Below are positions 1 through 11,700 of a stretch of 64,000 bases of DNA, in pieces; position 1 is the stretch's first letter, and each line of letters starts with the position of its first letter. The notes beneath the pieces are model-generated. The model worked only from the letters and a program-made list of their open reading frames with translations. It was not told the origin of the DNA and ran no database searches. Source of the DNA: Acestrorhynchus altus. Its lineage: Eukaryota > Chordata > Actinopteri > Characiformes > Acestrorhynchidae. Made by a program: the position numbers and the translations under genes. The DNA lies in NCBI GenBank assembly GCA_034509495.1, contig CM067521.1, positions 16,274,704 to 16,338,703 of the forward strand, in the 5' to 3' direction.

Positions 1-59
1 TGCCAAAAAATACTAAATCTTATGTATAGTGTTTAACATGAAATACACTATGTTCTAGT

Positions 60-600
60 TAGAAGATTCCTTCTTGACCAGTTTTTCTTCTGACATCAAT
101 GGTATTAATTGGGAGTATTTCATCCTTTACTGTAGTAATAGCCTCTACTCTTCTGGGAAGGCCTTGTGCTGGAACATCGTTATGATGATTAGATTGCACT
201 ATGCCACTAATGTCAAGAGCATTATTTATTTCAGGTACTCATGCTGAATGATCTTTAACATCACTTCAGTACATTTAGAATTTTTATGGTGCTCCACTGC
301 CCAATGCTGAGAGGCATCATACACCTCTAGCCCACACTCTGCTTTAGGTATGGTGAACTTGGGCCTGTGTGGTTGTTCCAGCATCCCATTCAAGTGAGAT
401 ATGTTCTTCTATAGAGATTATACAAGCGGTGTGTACAGTGTCATTAATAGTGCACCTCATTAATGACAGAACTACACTGATCACTGAGGCAAGAGTTACA
501 GCAAAACACCTTTTAATATATTACAGCCATACATACACCACAGTTTCTGTGACATGGACCATTTTTACATTCTTCCCTGCATTATAGAACAAAGACTACA
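60..600. repeat. Degraded Tc1-type inverted-repeat element
   Basis: Phrases such as the lysine-poor stretch around 130-330 (bad matches to 'strong' words like gggaaggc, tgctccactgc, cacctctagcccac) are shared with the MITE copies at 16928-17439 and 35067-35515. I therefore read it as a decayed non-autonomous relative. No intact ORF; the 72-codon frame here is incidental. Boundaries are approximate. Confidence 0.35.
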
Positions 601-754
601 GCTGTTTCCATGTGGATGGACTTTTCCAAGAATGAAATCTCCTTTGCTCTGCTTTTATGTTCCACCCGTGTGATGATAAAGATTGGTCTTTAAGGTTAAC
701 AAAGCTGAAAGGCTAAGGTCTCTTTTAAAGATATTCATCACATGATCATGTGTC

Positions 755-937
755 TCAGTCCTTGGCCACCTCAGGATCTATGGCCTGGTTCTGGGCAGCC
801 AGTTGGAGCTCCTTCTGACGCTGCATGTAGCGGTAGCCACGCATGGTGCACAGGTAGCCTCCATAAAGGGTGAGGAGCATCATGGAGCCAGAGAACAACC
901 GGTAGCCCACATCAGCCATTCGCTTAGCAGTCAGCAT
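755..937 (-). CDS. cox14: COX14 homologue, cytochrome c oxidase assembly factor
   Basis: This small single-exon CDS encodes 60 residues. COX14 (C12orf62 in human, 57 residues) is a single-pass inner mitochondrial membrane protein that acts with COA3 to couple COX1 synthesis to complex IV assembly. The sequence shows the family pattern: MLTAKRMADVGYRLF, then a hydrophobic segment SMMLLTLYGGYLCTMRGY (about residues 18-35), then a basic and polar C-terminus (RYMQRQKELQLAAQN) with a tail slightly longer than in mammals. The start is the first ATG in frame. A good 3' splice site (pyrimidine-rich, ending ctttag) lies on the minus strand with the exon beginning at 946, nine bases upstream of the ATG, so the gene has a 5' UTR intron; the first exon may lie in the CpG-rich region near 4.0 kb. 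The family assignment is recognised from sequence alone. Confidence 0.88.
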   Translation of the reverse strand: MLTAKRMADVGYRLFSGSMMLLTLYGGYLCTMRGYRYMQRQKELQLAAQNQAIDPEVAKD

Positions 938-1483
938 GGTGCTTCACTAAAGGAAGACAAAACAAGTGGTAAATGTGTTGTGAATTGAGATCCAATGTAG
1001 ATGAACTGACTTTGCAGTTGTGGTGAATTGAACTAGGGGTCAAGATCTAATAAATATGTTCATTTACTATCTAAAAGCACTAATGAGTGCAAAAGTCTTC
1101 TGTTAAATGTAATGTTGATGAAGGTAAATTAGTATAAAATCTAAAAAAATAATGTATTCAAGTCCATTATAACATCTCCTCCTCCAATGTACATTAATAT
1201 GTATTAAGCTAAAACCTCTCAAACTGTCTTAATGTCTCAGACAGCAGCTAATGTATTTATTGCATTTCACATAACTACAGCTTTAAACACTTTCAACATC
1301 TGGTCCAGTCACCATCACTGAGAATAATTCTGAAGTTTTCAAAAATCATTCTGACTTTGCTGACATGTAAAATTTATAAATCAGGGATCAAAACCCACAA
1401 TCTCCTGATATTTGAGCCAACGCTTAAGAGAGTAAAGAACTATAACAACATTCCTAGAGTTATTTACAACAGCATACAGTAGA

Positions 1484-2035
1484 GCAGTGGTCCTCAACCT
1501 TTACCACCTCGCAGCCCATGTGTTTACAGCTGAAAAGTATAACGGCTCACAAGAAAACACATCTCAACATTTTAGGTAAAACTCTTTTGACTTTTTGTTC
1601 TCTGACAATTAAAACATGAAAACCAGCATCACACTGGTTGTGATGTGGGGAGAGAGCACTATCTACACACCATGACCCAGGATTCAAACCTGTTGTCCTA
1701 GAATCATAGTGCCAATGCATTAGACTGCTGAGCCAGAAGAAACGTTTATGGTTTCCTGATTGTCTGCATCAGGCACCTGCAGCTGCCTCAAACTCTCAGT
1801 CTGCGATATGGTATTATTTGTTCATTTATATTAATGTTTATAATGTTAAGTTTCAGCATGAATAATCTCTTGATTTTTACTTAGGCTAAATCATTTTTTC
1901 AGTCTTTATGATTTAAAGTACACTGGCCCACAATTACCTACTGCCTCCCCCTGAGGATGGGAATGTGGACCACTAGATATTGCTTCACAACCCACGGGTG
2001 ATCCCTGGACCAGTTTAAGAAAGCCTGCAGTAGAG
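1484..2035. repeat. Dispersed hAT-like repeat
   Basis: Begins gcagtggtcctcaacctt and ends ggaccagtttaagaaagc, the wording of a common vertebrate dispersed repeat ('true baseline' phrases in teleost hAT-type non-autonomous elements). A shorter related piece is at about 43025-43110. No coding frame. Class assignment is from memory of the repeat, not a search. Confidence 0.4.
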
Positions 2036-2128
2036 TATATACAGTACAGGACACTACACAAATATAGAATTCAATTCTATTAGACATCATAGTCACAATT
2101 TTTTTATCCAACATTAATAGTGACAGCT

Positions 2129-3390
2129 TACAGTGCCATTGTATTCACAATGCTTCACTTTTTCCACATTTTATGTTACAGTCTTATTCCAAAATGAATT
2201 CATTTGAAATGAAATCTTTGTAAATTGATTTAAAATGAAACAAAAATATAACATGTACAAAATTATTCACAGCCTTTACTCAATACTTTGTTGAAGCACC
2301 TTTAGCAGCAACTACATCCTCACTAGATTATGACGCTACAAGCTTGGCACACATGTTTTCGGGCAGTTTCTCCCATTCTTCTTTGCAGAATATCTCAACA
2401 TCTATCAGACTGAATGGGAAGCTTGGCTGGGCTCTGGCTGGGCTACCCATTCACATTCACAGAGTTGTCCCGAAGCCACTCCTTTGTAATCTTGTTTGGA
2501 AGATAAACCTTTGTCCCAGTCTGAGGTCCAGAGCGCGCTGGAGCAGGTCATCATCAAGGATGTCACTGTTCATCGCCACAGTCATCTTTCCCTTGACCCT
2601 GATTAGTGTTCAAGTTCCTGCTGCAGAAAAATATTCACACAGCACGATACTGCTACCACCATGCTTCTTCACTGTAGGAATGGTATTGGATAGGTGATGA
2701 GCAGTGCCTGGTTTCCTCCAGACATGATTCTTGGCATTCAGTCCAAAATGTTTTTGTTTCTCATGGTCTGACAGTCCTTTAAACATTTTGGCAAACTCCT
2801 CCAGCAGACTAGCTGTCATGTGCCTTTAACAGAGGACTGGCATCTGTCTGGCCACTCTACCACACAGGCTTGGTTGGTGGAGTGCTGCAGAAATGGTTGT
2901 CCTTCAGGACTCTGAAGAGTCCTGTTTGTTTCCAACTTCTTCCATTTACAGATGATGGAAGTCACTGTGCCCACTGGGACCTTCAGTGCAGCAGAAATGT
3001 TTCTGTATCCTTCATCAGATGTGTGTCTCAATACAATCCTGTCTCAGATGTCTACAGACAATTCCTCAGAAATTATGACTTGGTTTTTGCTCTGACATGC
3101 ACGGTCATGTCAAATCAAAAGAATTTACAATAGGTGTCCAATCAATCTATAGAAAAGTTTAAAGTAGATCAGTAGAAAAAAATGCACCTGAGCTCAATTT
3201 TGAGTGTCATGGCAAAGGCTGTGAATACATATGTATGTTATATTGATGTGTTTTTATTTTTAATAAACTTGCAAAGATTTCAAACAAACCTTTCTCATTC
3301 TGTCATTGTGGGGTATTGTGTGCATTTAGGGATAAAGCTGTAACATAACAAAATGTACAAATACTGAGAATACTTTCCAGATGCACTGTA
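2129..3390 (-). mobile_element. Decayed Tc1/mariner element, transposase on minus strand
   Basis: Terminal inverted repeats are visible: tacagtgccattgtattcac at the left and its counterpart ending atgcactgta at 3390, flanked by TA as expected for Tc1/mariner. On the minus strand the N-terminal helix-turn-helix of a Tc1 transposase is legible (DEGYRNISAALKVPVGTV then CKWKK, about 3020-2930), as is the later HVWRKPGTAHH segment near 2700. Stops and frameshifts break the frame many times, so it cannot make a transposase. The same subfamily recurs at 10202-11737 and as a short deletion derivative at about 33340-33590. Confidence 0.85.
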
Positions 3391-3820
3391 TATTCGAAGT
3401 AATATTCATTCACTGCTTTATCATTTAACTGTGAGTTAAAGTAGTTTTGGGCCAATTCACAAATATTTTTATATTTTTTGTACATTACTCAAACGTTTTC
3501 AGAAAATAAAAGTAACTAAATAGTATAAATGAATATTTAAATAGTAATGAACCAAGCAATAGTAACAACACCTCTAACTAACGTTACGTTTATCCAGATA
3601 GCTTTTAAAGGACATTCATTTTAGTAATCAGTCATACATTAGTAAACAACTTCCATAAACCTACAGCTGTTACTATGAATACCTGGCATAAACCCCTAAA
3701 TACAGACGTTTGTCATGGTTTAGACTTGTATTGTAACTAATCATATGTATGATTAGATGTTTTATTATAAGGATTATTAATAACTATAAGTGTTTTGTAA
3801 TATTTTATTGTAACTATCCA
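3391..3820. other. AT-rich intergenic spacer
   Basis: About 430 bp between the Tc1 copy and the CpG-rich promoter. I see no coding frame, repeat signature or conserved motif that I can name. Confidence 0.4.
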
Positions 3821-3899
3821 TTCCACCTTAAATGGTCACAGTTGCATTACGGTGAGGCGGAGAATCGTCACTGTGACTGCGGTATTATTTAAGGTGGAC
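3821..3899. repeat. Short palindromic foldback element, copy 1
   Basis: Left arm ttccaccttaaat (3821-3833) pairs with atttaaggtggac at 3887-3899. An inner stem gtcacagt/actgtgac (3835-3842 with 3871-3878) extends the hairpin. The same arm sequence flanks foldbacks at 47795-47857 and 57419-57570. This copy sits about 300 bp upstream of the bcdin3d start codon. Confidence 0.6.
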
Positions 3900-4198
3900 C
3901 GGACCAATCCAGTCAGCAGCTCGGTTCCGCCTGCTCGCAAACAGGACTCGCATTTTTAAGTAATATTTTCTAAACGTAGCTCTTTGTTCAGCGGAACGAA
4001 CGTCGTATAAACGTTTAAGGACGTTTATATAAAGAGTCACCTGTTTATACGCGGTTTATCTGAAACGCTGCAGTTTGAGGCTTCAATGTCAACACGCGTC
4101 CCAGACTGTGACACGACGGGTGAGCAGGAGGGACACAACGGATAAAAAACGCGTTTTGGTTTCTCCGGAAGCGCTGAGCTTCTGTGTGGAGACGGAAG
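3840..4198 (+). promoter_or_regulatory. bcdin3d: bcdin3d promoter region, CpG-rich
   Basis: The region is clearly richer in CpG than its surroundings. It contains a CCAAT box (3904-3908), a TATA-like TATATAAA (4026-4033) and an ETS-type CCGGAAGC (4165-4172) shortly before the start codon. On the minus strand, ACAG followed by GTGACT (exon side ending at 4041) would be a usable splice donor for a cox14 non-coding first exon, which would make this a bidirectional promoter. That last point is inference. Confidence 0.5.
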
Positions 4199-4565
4199 AT
4201 GGCGCGGCCCGGGGGTCGAGCTGCGGCTGCAGAGAGTGAGCGAGAGAGTGTGAGAGAGAGTGAGGACCCCGGAGCTGCTCCCTTCGGCAACTTCATCAAC
4301 TATTACAGCTTTAATCCTCCACAGAATCGCCTGACTTTAATCCCCGCCTCTCTGCTGGACCAGCTCGGACTGACCCGGGACAGAGACCCGCTCCTGATCC
4401 TGGATGTGGGCTGTAACTCAGGGGTGAGGATTCATCATCATCATCATCATCATCATATATTAATATATAGATTATAATCATAATCATAATAATTATATAC
4501 ATATTTATTTTAAGTCTGGGGTGAGGAACCAGATTATTATTAATAATAATAAGTATTATTAGTGT

Positions 4566-4641
<76 letters not shown>

Positions 4642-6751
4642 ACTTAAATGTGCCCAGAGCAGTGGGCAGTCCGATCCACAACACCCAGGGAGCTTCAGTC
4701 ATGTCTCAATTCCAGTTCAAGGAATTGAACCAGCAACCGTCCAGTCATAATGCTGTTTACCTAACCACCAGGCCACCGCTGCCCAAAGCAAGGGCAAAGA
4801 ACTCAGCAGCACCCTAGCAACCTGCAATACCATGGTAACACCCTAGCAAAAACTCCCTAGTGACCACATTACAGTCTGGAAATAGGAACCATTTAAGGAG
4901 CACAGTCCTTGCCCTGGAGACCCACTGTCCTGCTATTTTTAATGTTTTTTTTTTTCCAGTATCCAACACAATACACTTGACCCAAGTAATGAACTTGTTA
5001 ACAAGTCCTTATTAAGCTGAAGTGAGCGTGTCAAAACAATAGAAACAAAAGTGGTCGGGCCATGGGACTCCATGAACAGATATGGGGAGCACAGCTGTGG
5101 AACAGGTTATCACACACAGTTTTGTGATCATCCTGGAGTAAAACCTGTGCCTATTAGGCACCGTTCATTATGGATTATGGGTGAAAGTGTAAAAGTAATG
5201 TGTATCTACATGTCAGAGAATTACAAAGTTGTGAAATATTACAAACCTTTTTTGCTCCGCTTTTGATTTAAGTTTGAGTAAATTACTATTCAAACAGTAT
5301 AAATACTGTGTCTAGTTCAGCACATGCGACCACAATCAGCAGGAACACTGCTGACCTGACAGCTGTCCACAAGACGATCTTCAACAAGGAGGATAAGCCA
5401 CAGAAGGTCATTGATGGTTGTTATCAGAACGCTGTATTAAAGTATGTGGTGGGAAAAAGTGCATGAGAAACAAGGATGTGGTGCATACAAGAACTTGGGA
5501 GAACTTCATGAGAAGTGGGGGCTGGTGTCAGTGCATGTGAGCCACCACACACAGACGTCTGCAGGAAATGGTCTACAAGTGCAGCATTCCATTATATCAA
5601 GCCATTCCTGAAACAGAGACAGCATCAGAAGTGTGTTACCTGGTCTAAAGAGAAAAAGAACTGCAATGTTGCTTGTTTCTCTAACATCCTCTTTTCAGAT
5701 GAAAAGTCAAATTTTCACTTCATTTGGACATCGAGTCCTAGTCTCAACTCAAGTTCCTAGAGTCTGGAGGAAGAGTGGAGAGGCACAGAATCCAAGGTGT
5801 CTAAAGTCTGTGGTTCATGTCATGTGCTGTTGTTGGTCCACTGTGACTCTTCTCAAGTCCAGTCAATGCAAAGTCTACCAGAAAACTTCACACTTTTCAA
5901 GTATCACACATCTTTTCATCTGCGGACAAGATTTATGGAGATGCTGAATTCCATTTGCAGCAGAACTCAGCACCTGGCCACAATGCTAAATAACTCATAG
6001 ATCTTATGAAATATTCTAATCATTTGAGATACTGGATTTCTCTATATAATCCATTCTATAATCCATTCTGATACTGTAGCAAAAAAGCATTGCTTCATAC
6101 ATAGCCTTAAATGATATTCTGATTCCCTGAGCTAATGAACTAGTTTAGCCATTATAATCCACTTCATCTGGCTCTTCTATTGTTCTTGTTCCACAGGACC
6201 TGTCCATTGCACTGTATAAGCATCTTCTTCAAGACCATCTATCTGACAGTGGCTCTCCAAGCAACGTTCACCTACTTGGATTTGATCTTGACCCAGACTT
6301 AATCTCGCGGGCCCAAAACTCAAACCCATTCCCCCAAAACATTCACTTTATTCCTCTCGATATCACCACGGTAGAGAGTCACAGCCAACTTACTGCTTAC
6401 CTGGAAAAGTTTGAACGCTGCCACTTCCATTTATGTTTGTGTTTTGCCGTAACAATGTGGGTTCATCTGAACCACGGTGATGCTGTCTTTTTAGCTCTCC
6501 TTTCCCGACTGGCATCTCTGTGTGAGTTTCTGCTGCTGGAGGTGCAGCCGTGGAAGTGCTACCGCTCGGCTGCCCGGCGCTTACGCAAACTAGGCCGCAG
6601 TGACTTTGATCATTTCAAAACACTGAAGATCACAGGAGACATGGCAGCACATGCTAAAGAATACTTAGAACAGCAGTGTAATATGGAGCTAGCTCAGAGT
6701 TTCGGCAGTACATTGTGGGATAGAAGCCTTTTGCTCTTCAAGAGACGATAA
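4199..6751 (+). CDS. bcdin3d: BCDIN3D, RNA 5'-monophosphate methyltransferase
   Basis: Two coding exons: 4199-4423 and 6197-6751, joined phase 0 (donor ggg/gtgagg, acceptor ccacag/gac), giving 259 residues against 292 in human. BCDIN3D uses S-adenosylmethionine to methylate 5'-monophosphate ends, known for tRNA-His and some pre-miRNAs, in the cytoplasm. The sequence shows the conserved N-terminal block PGAAPFGNF, SAM-binding motif I LILDVGCNSG (residues 66-75, ending exactly at the intron), and the Bin3-family block AVTMWVHLNHGD (about 159-170), followed by QPWKCYRSAARRLRKLG and the C-terminal WDRSLLLFKRR. The start ATG has a good context (gaagATGg); an in-frame GTG further up is not needed. 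The intron carries microsatellites, a SINE fragment and a decayed Tc1 copy. The protein is shorter than human mainly at the C-terminus. Confidence 0.93.
4432..4637. repeat. (TCA)n and (TA)n microsatellites in bcdin3d intron
   Basis: A TCA trinucleotide run (about 4432-4456) starts eight bases after the exon 1 donor, followed by AT-rich sequence and a long TA run (about 4568-4637). The His-rich and Tyr/Ile-rich frames here are repeat artefacts. Confidence 0.9.
4650..4785 (-). repeat. tRNA-derived SINE-like fragment
   Basis: Contains gcccagagcagtgggcag and a degenerate B-box-like ggaattgaaccagcaacc followed by taaccaccaggccaccgctgcc. The same wording recurs at about 9960-10035, 39565-39740, 40735-40915 and 62485-62690. 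It is followed (4795-4870) by a short 'accctagcaa' type simple repeat. Confidence 0.55.
5300..5995 (+). mobile_element. Decayed Tc1/mariner element, plus-strand transposase
   Basis: Reading in broken frames on the plus strand recovers a Tc1 transposase: an HTH-side region (5340-5470), then VTWSKEKKNC, LFSDEKSNFHF (about 5636-5720), then RVWRKSGEAQNPRCLKS (about 5758-5810), and a late gatgctgaattcc/cacctggccacaatgc block near 5945-5985. At least one frameshift falls between the SDEKS and RVWRKSGEAQ segments and there are in-frame stops, so it is dead. It differs from the 2129-3390 family, so a separate Tc1 lineage inserted here, inside the bcdin3d intron. Confidence 0.75.
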
Positions 6752-7297
6752 AGGAGACTAAAGAAGGGACAGGAACACTACTGACATCCAAGAAGGCTAG
6801 AGGTTATTTATATTTTTCTGCATCATTTTCTCAGCATCACAACTTCATTTTTTTCATCAACATGAGTTTATTTTTTTCTGGATATCTACTGAAAAGTATG
6901 TTTTACAAAACAAGTTTAGTTATCCTGAGAACTGAAAAGTAAGTTTCCAGGGATATTTTAAATGGTATCTGAAAATACAAAAAAAAGTTGTGAGCATGAT
7001 GACAGTACAGAGAACTCATGATGAAGTGCAGTGTTTTAAGCATGAAAACGAATCAGAGAGACTTGAATATTAAAAAAATAATGAATCAAGCTCAAAATAG
7101 CAGTGTTTTCCTCTGTGCCAGCACAAGGTGGCAGTGTTGTCCTCTGCCGTTGTGAGAAAATTGCACCTTTTTCTAAAAAATACATTAAAATATTTTTTTT
7201 GGAACTGTGTTTTACAAGACTGTTCTCTAGATGCATTTGATTTTTTGAAATACCTGAACTGCCTTGAACCTTTGATACCTCATGTCTACATAGAGAT
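6752..7297 (+). other. bcdin3d 3' UTR and flank
   Basis: Sequence after the stop codon. No canonical AATAAA is close; AATAAT near 7076-7081 and ATTAAA near 7184 are the nearest candidates. No separate gene is seen. Confidence 0.35.
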
Positions 7298-7775
7298 GCT
7301 AAATCACCACTCAAAACAGACCTGAAGGCAGCTCTACCAGCTCTTACTCTCTGTCCTTAATATGTGGATGCATATCATGAAAGGTGTGCAATTCAGTTTG
7401 AGATTTTTTTGATTATTTTAATGAAATTATTTTCATATTGGCTGCTTGCTTCTTAGCTTCTATCCATTCATTTATTTGCTGCCGTAACTGGCACACAACA
7501 CTGTCACATGAAAACATCATGGCATCCTGTGAAAGGCTTAGAATCTAGCTCTAGTTTTCCAGGCAGTTTTCTGAGAAATCAACACCTTATAAAAATCATT
7601 TCTTAAAAACAAACTAAATCTCAAACTGACCTGCACACCTTTCATGAAACATATCCACATAAAAAGCTCTAAAGCTCTGCCTACTGATTATTTTAATTTG
7701 TTATTCTCTTAACCAATCGTGTTTGTTTTGCCTTGGGGGTGGAGCTGCCTTCAGAACTGTTTTCAGTAGTGATTT
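7298..7775. repeat. Long foldback MITE
   Basis: Outer arms aaaacagacctgaaggcagc (from about 7314) and its inverted counterpart ending near 7762 (ggagctgccttcagaactg), extending outwards through a second shared block aaatcaccact/agtagtgattt. An inner pair (atcatgaaaggtgtgcaatt near 7377 and the inverse near 7630-7650) nests within them. No ORF. A single arm of the same family lies at 13464-13510 inside the keratin gene. Confidence 0.6.
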
Positions 7776-7954
7776 TGCAAACAAGCCTAGATGGACCACA
7801 TAGAAAAGGGGTATTTAGCCAGTAGTGTCAGTGGCACCCCTGCCATGTTTTCCCTCTTATTTCTTTATGTTTTAAAGCTAATGGAGGAGATGGAGATAAA
7901 GGAGGAGCATGCTTGTATAAAACAGCGGCAAACAAATTCTGCTGCAATCCTTCT

Positions 7955-8260
7955 ATACATTTAACGTGGCTAGTACATTCACCTCCCAGCACTGGGGTTT
8001 TGGGTTCAAGACCCTATTTGGGTGGACTTTTCATGTGTATGAGATAATTGCATGAGTTACCTCCAGGGACTCCAACTTCCTCCCACATTCCAAAAACATG
8101 GATATCAGGTTAATTGGCTATTTTAAATAATAGCCCTGGTGTGTGTGACTGAGTGTGAACCCCATTTAGTGCCTAATGCAGGACTCCAGGTGGACGGTCA
8201 TTTCCAGTAGAGAGTACACTGAGCACAACTGGCTGCCACTTCTCGTCAGTGTGTGTGTTG
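7955..8260 (+). repeat. tRNA-derived SINE, second family
   Basis: Has a tRNA-like head (gtggctagtacattcacctc, gggttcaagaccc resembling a Pol III B box) followed by a unique body (cctcccacattccaaaaaca) and a tail with ctgccacttctcgtcagtg. Related pieces are at 56100-56240 and, inverted, 61960-62150. Confidence 0.55.
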
Positions 8261-8784
8261 GTTGAGTGCTGAGTGTTTAAAGCATTCTTGGTTTTATAAA
8301 AGGGGGGAAGGGGTTATGGACAGCATGGACTCCACAAGAACTCTGATCCCTGAAAGTGGTATCTGGCATCAGATGCTTTAAGTCCTGTAAGTTGAGGTAA
8401 GGGGCCTCCTTGGATTGAATCAGTGTGTCTTGGGTGCCCATGTCCCTGTGGCTGATTGGTGTGTGTACTTAAAACGACACGCTGTCTGTAGTTTAATACA
8501 CAGTAATAATGTGACTTTAATAAACATTTGGTCATTAAATGATGTATGAATTCAAGTCATTGAGAGTAAAATAGTGTTTAATGGGTCTTGTTTCATATAA
8601 TCAGATGTACAAGTTTTTCCAAAGTATTTTCCTTCATTAATACAGTTTGTGGATAATATTTAAATCATCTTCAGTCATACAGAAAATCAACAGCAGCTTA
8701 AACTCCTAACAGATATTATAAACTACTCTTAGATTTCAATCAGATTCTTCAGGCTGTTTTAGGTTTAGGTTGAGATGTTTAGCT

Positions 8785-11700
8785 TCAGTGTGTGGTGTAT
8801 CTAGAGCTGTCTCTGGTCTCTGTGGTTTTAATCAGTAGTTTAGGGGATGGAGAGCTCATCTGCTGGTAGCCATTCATTCCTTTGGAGCCTGAGTTGAAAA
8901 CAATAAAATGCAGCTTTAAACCCTTAACAGTGAATACAGTTCTCTGGCTTCTTAATGAAATGTCATGCATTGGTCACAATATCTTGATTATATTTCTTCT
9001 GACCCTGTCTAAACTGGCCTGTTCAGAATAGCCATTGCTTTAAATGATGATGAACCACTGCACACCCTGCCCCCCACCTTCTTTCATAACTTACTAAATT
9101 GCACTGTACAGATTCTTAGATCTCATTTTTTTTCCAAATTTATTCTCATTTGTTCATGTTTGAACTAGTTAGCTATAAAGTACTCCATGAGTTCACTTCT
9201 GTCTGTCCCACAACCCTTCACCCCCCACTCACTCAATTTCCAGTAATGGGCTACTATGGTATACAGACCACTGTGTTTTAATGATAGATTGATACTCACT
9301 GTAACTGGGCATTGACTGGATGTTGACAACAGCCTGCTGTCCAAGTCTACAAAAAATAATATTTTTTTTATACATTTAAAAAATGTGCACAAAAAATTTT
9401 TTTCTTCTATTCTTCTCTATAATAACTTCAAATATTATTAGTTATATATAAATGTTGGTTATCTGAATGACATGCAGAAACACATCATTCAAAATCACTC
9501 ATTTATTATTTATATTCCAAAATATCCATAATGCACCAAAAGGCATTTTAGTTTGTACAATGAGTAATTAAAATATCAAATTAATTTTAACTGATATATA
9601 ATATGCCCTGAGATCTAGATTGCAACCATATGAATTATGGATGCTGATTTCATTAAAACTTTATTTCAGATGAGAGTTTCCTGTAGCAAGTGGTGCACAT
9701 GACAAGCGTATTCATATTACACAAGTACCTGCAACCAATGAATGTAGAAAACATGGATGCTGTGGTCCCTTCTGTTCTATTGACTTTTTTTCACAATGTC
9801 AAACTTTCAAAAGTTTGTTTCTTCTTTCGGGTATTTTTATAAACAGAATTATTTCCCTATTTATGTAACTATTTCCACTGGCACACATGTGAAAGCACTT
9901 TTATTAGCATGCTTGCCCTGTATGAGCTGATAGTACCTCAAAAATAGTCATTAAAACATCAGGCAGATGGCCTTGTAGTTAGGGAACTAGCCTTGTGATT
10001 GGATGGTTACCGGTTTGATTCCCTGAACCGGCAGGACGTGACTGACATGTTTTCGAGCACTTTTTCATAAATGCCTGTTTTTCCTGTTCACACAACAACT
10101 CAAAACAAAGTTTGGCAATGTCTTGGAAGGAGTTTTGCAAAATGACTATTTTCAGTGACTTAAAACACAGTTTTGTGACAATCGCTGCTCATGAAATGTA
10201 TACACAGTGCATCCAGAATGTATTCACAGCGCTTGACTTTTTGCACATTTTGTTGATAAAGTCTTATTGCACAATTGATTCAGTTCATTTTCTGTCTTTC
10301 AAAATTCCACACACAATACCCCATGATGACAAAGTGTAAAGTTTTGTTTACTCTTTGTAAATTAATATAAAAAAAACCCACAAAATATAATGTACATAAG
10401 TACATCACAGCCTTTGCTCAATACTTTGTTGAAGCACTTTTGGTAGCAATTAAAATCTTTTTGAGTATGAGGCAACAAGCCTGGCACACCTGTTTTTGGG
10501 AAGTTTCTTCCATTCTTCTCTGCAGAACCTCTCAAGCTCCATCAATTGGGTGGGGAGCTTCAGTGCATAGCCATTTTTACATATCTCCAGAGATGTGTGT
10601 AAATGTTCAAGTGTGGGCTCTGGCTGGACCACTCAAGGACACTGTCCCGAATCCACTCCTTTGTTATTTTGGCTGTGTGCTTAGGGTCGTTGTCCTATTG
10701 GAAGATAAACCTTCAACCCAGTCTATGGTCCAGAGTGCTCTGGAGCAGGTGATCATCAAGGATGTCTCTGTACATGGATGTAGACGTCTTTCCCTCAGTC
10801 CTGGCTAGTCTCCCAGTTCCTGCTGCAGAAGAACATCTGCACAGCATGATGCTGCCACCACCATGCTTCACTGTAAGAAAGGTTTTGGATAGGTGATGGT
10901 TTCCTCCAGACATGATGCTTGGCATTCAGTCCAAAATGTTCAATCGTTTTGTTTCTCATGGTCTGAGAATCCTTTAGGTACCTTTAGGTAAACTTCAGAT
11001 GGGCTGTCATGTGCCTTTCACTGAGGAGTGGCTTCCATCTGGCCACTCCATACAAGTCTGGTTGGTGGAGTGCTGCAGAAATGGTTGTGCTTCTGGAATT
11101 TTCTCTCTCCACAGAGCAACATTGGATCTATGTCAGAGTGTCCATTTGGTTCTTGGTCACCTCCCTGACTAAGGCCCTCCAACATGATCACTCAGCTCTT
11201 TGGAATAAGTTGGGAACCACCAGGACTCTTCATTTATGGATGATGGAGACCACTGTGCTCATTGGGATCTTAAATTTTTCTGTACCCTTCCCCCAATTTG
11301 TGTCTCAAAAAATATATAATCCTGTCTCAGAGATCTACAGACAATTCCTTAGACTTCATGGCTTGGTTTGTGCTCTGACATTCACTGTCTACTATGCGAC
11401 CTTATATAAACAGGTGTGTCTTTCCAAATCTTGTCCACTCAAGTGAATTTACCACAGGTGTCCAATCAAACTGTGGAGATATCTGAAGGATGATCAGTGG
11501 AAACAACCAATGCACCTGAGCTCAATTTTAAGTGTCAAGTGTCAGTTTTAAGGTTGTGAATACTTGTGTACATGTTATATTTTAGCTTTATTTTTAACAA
11601 ATATTCACATATTTTAAACAAGCTTTTCTCACTTTGTAATTGTGGGATATTGTGTTCAGACTTTTTGAGGGAAAAATTTAATTGAACTCATTTTGAAATA

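Noticed and set aside
4184..4198. In-frame GTG start giving an N-terminally longer BCDIN3D
   Set aside because: An ATG in good context follows five codons later and gives the family's usual N-terminus; no reason to prefer GTG.
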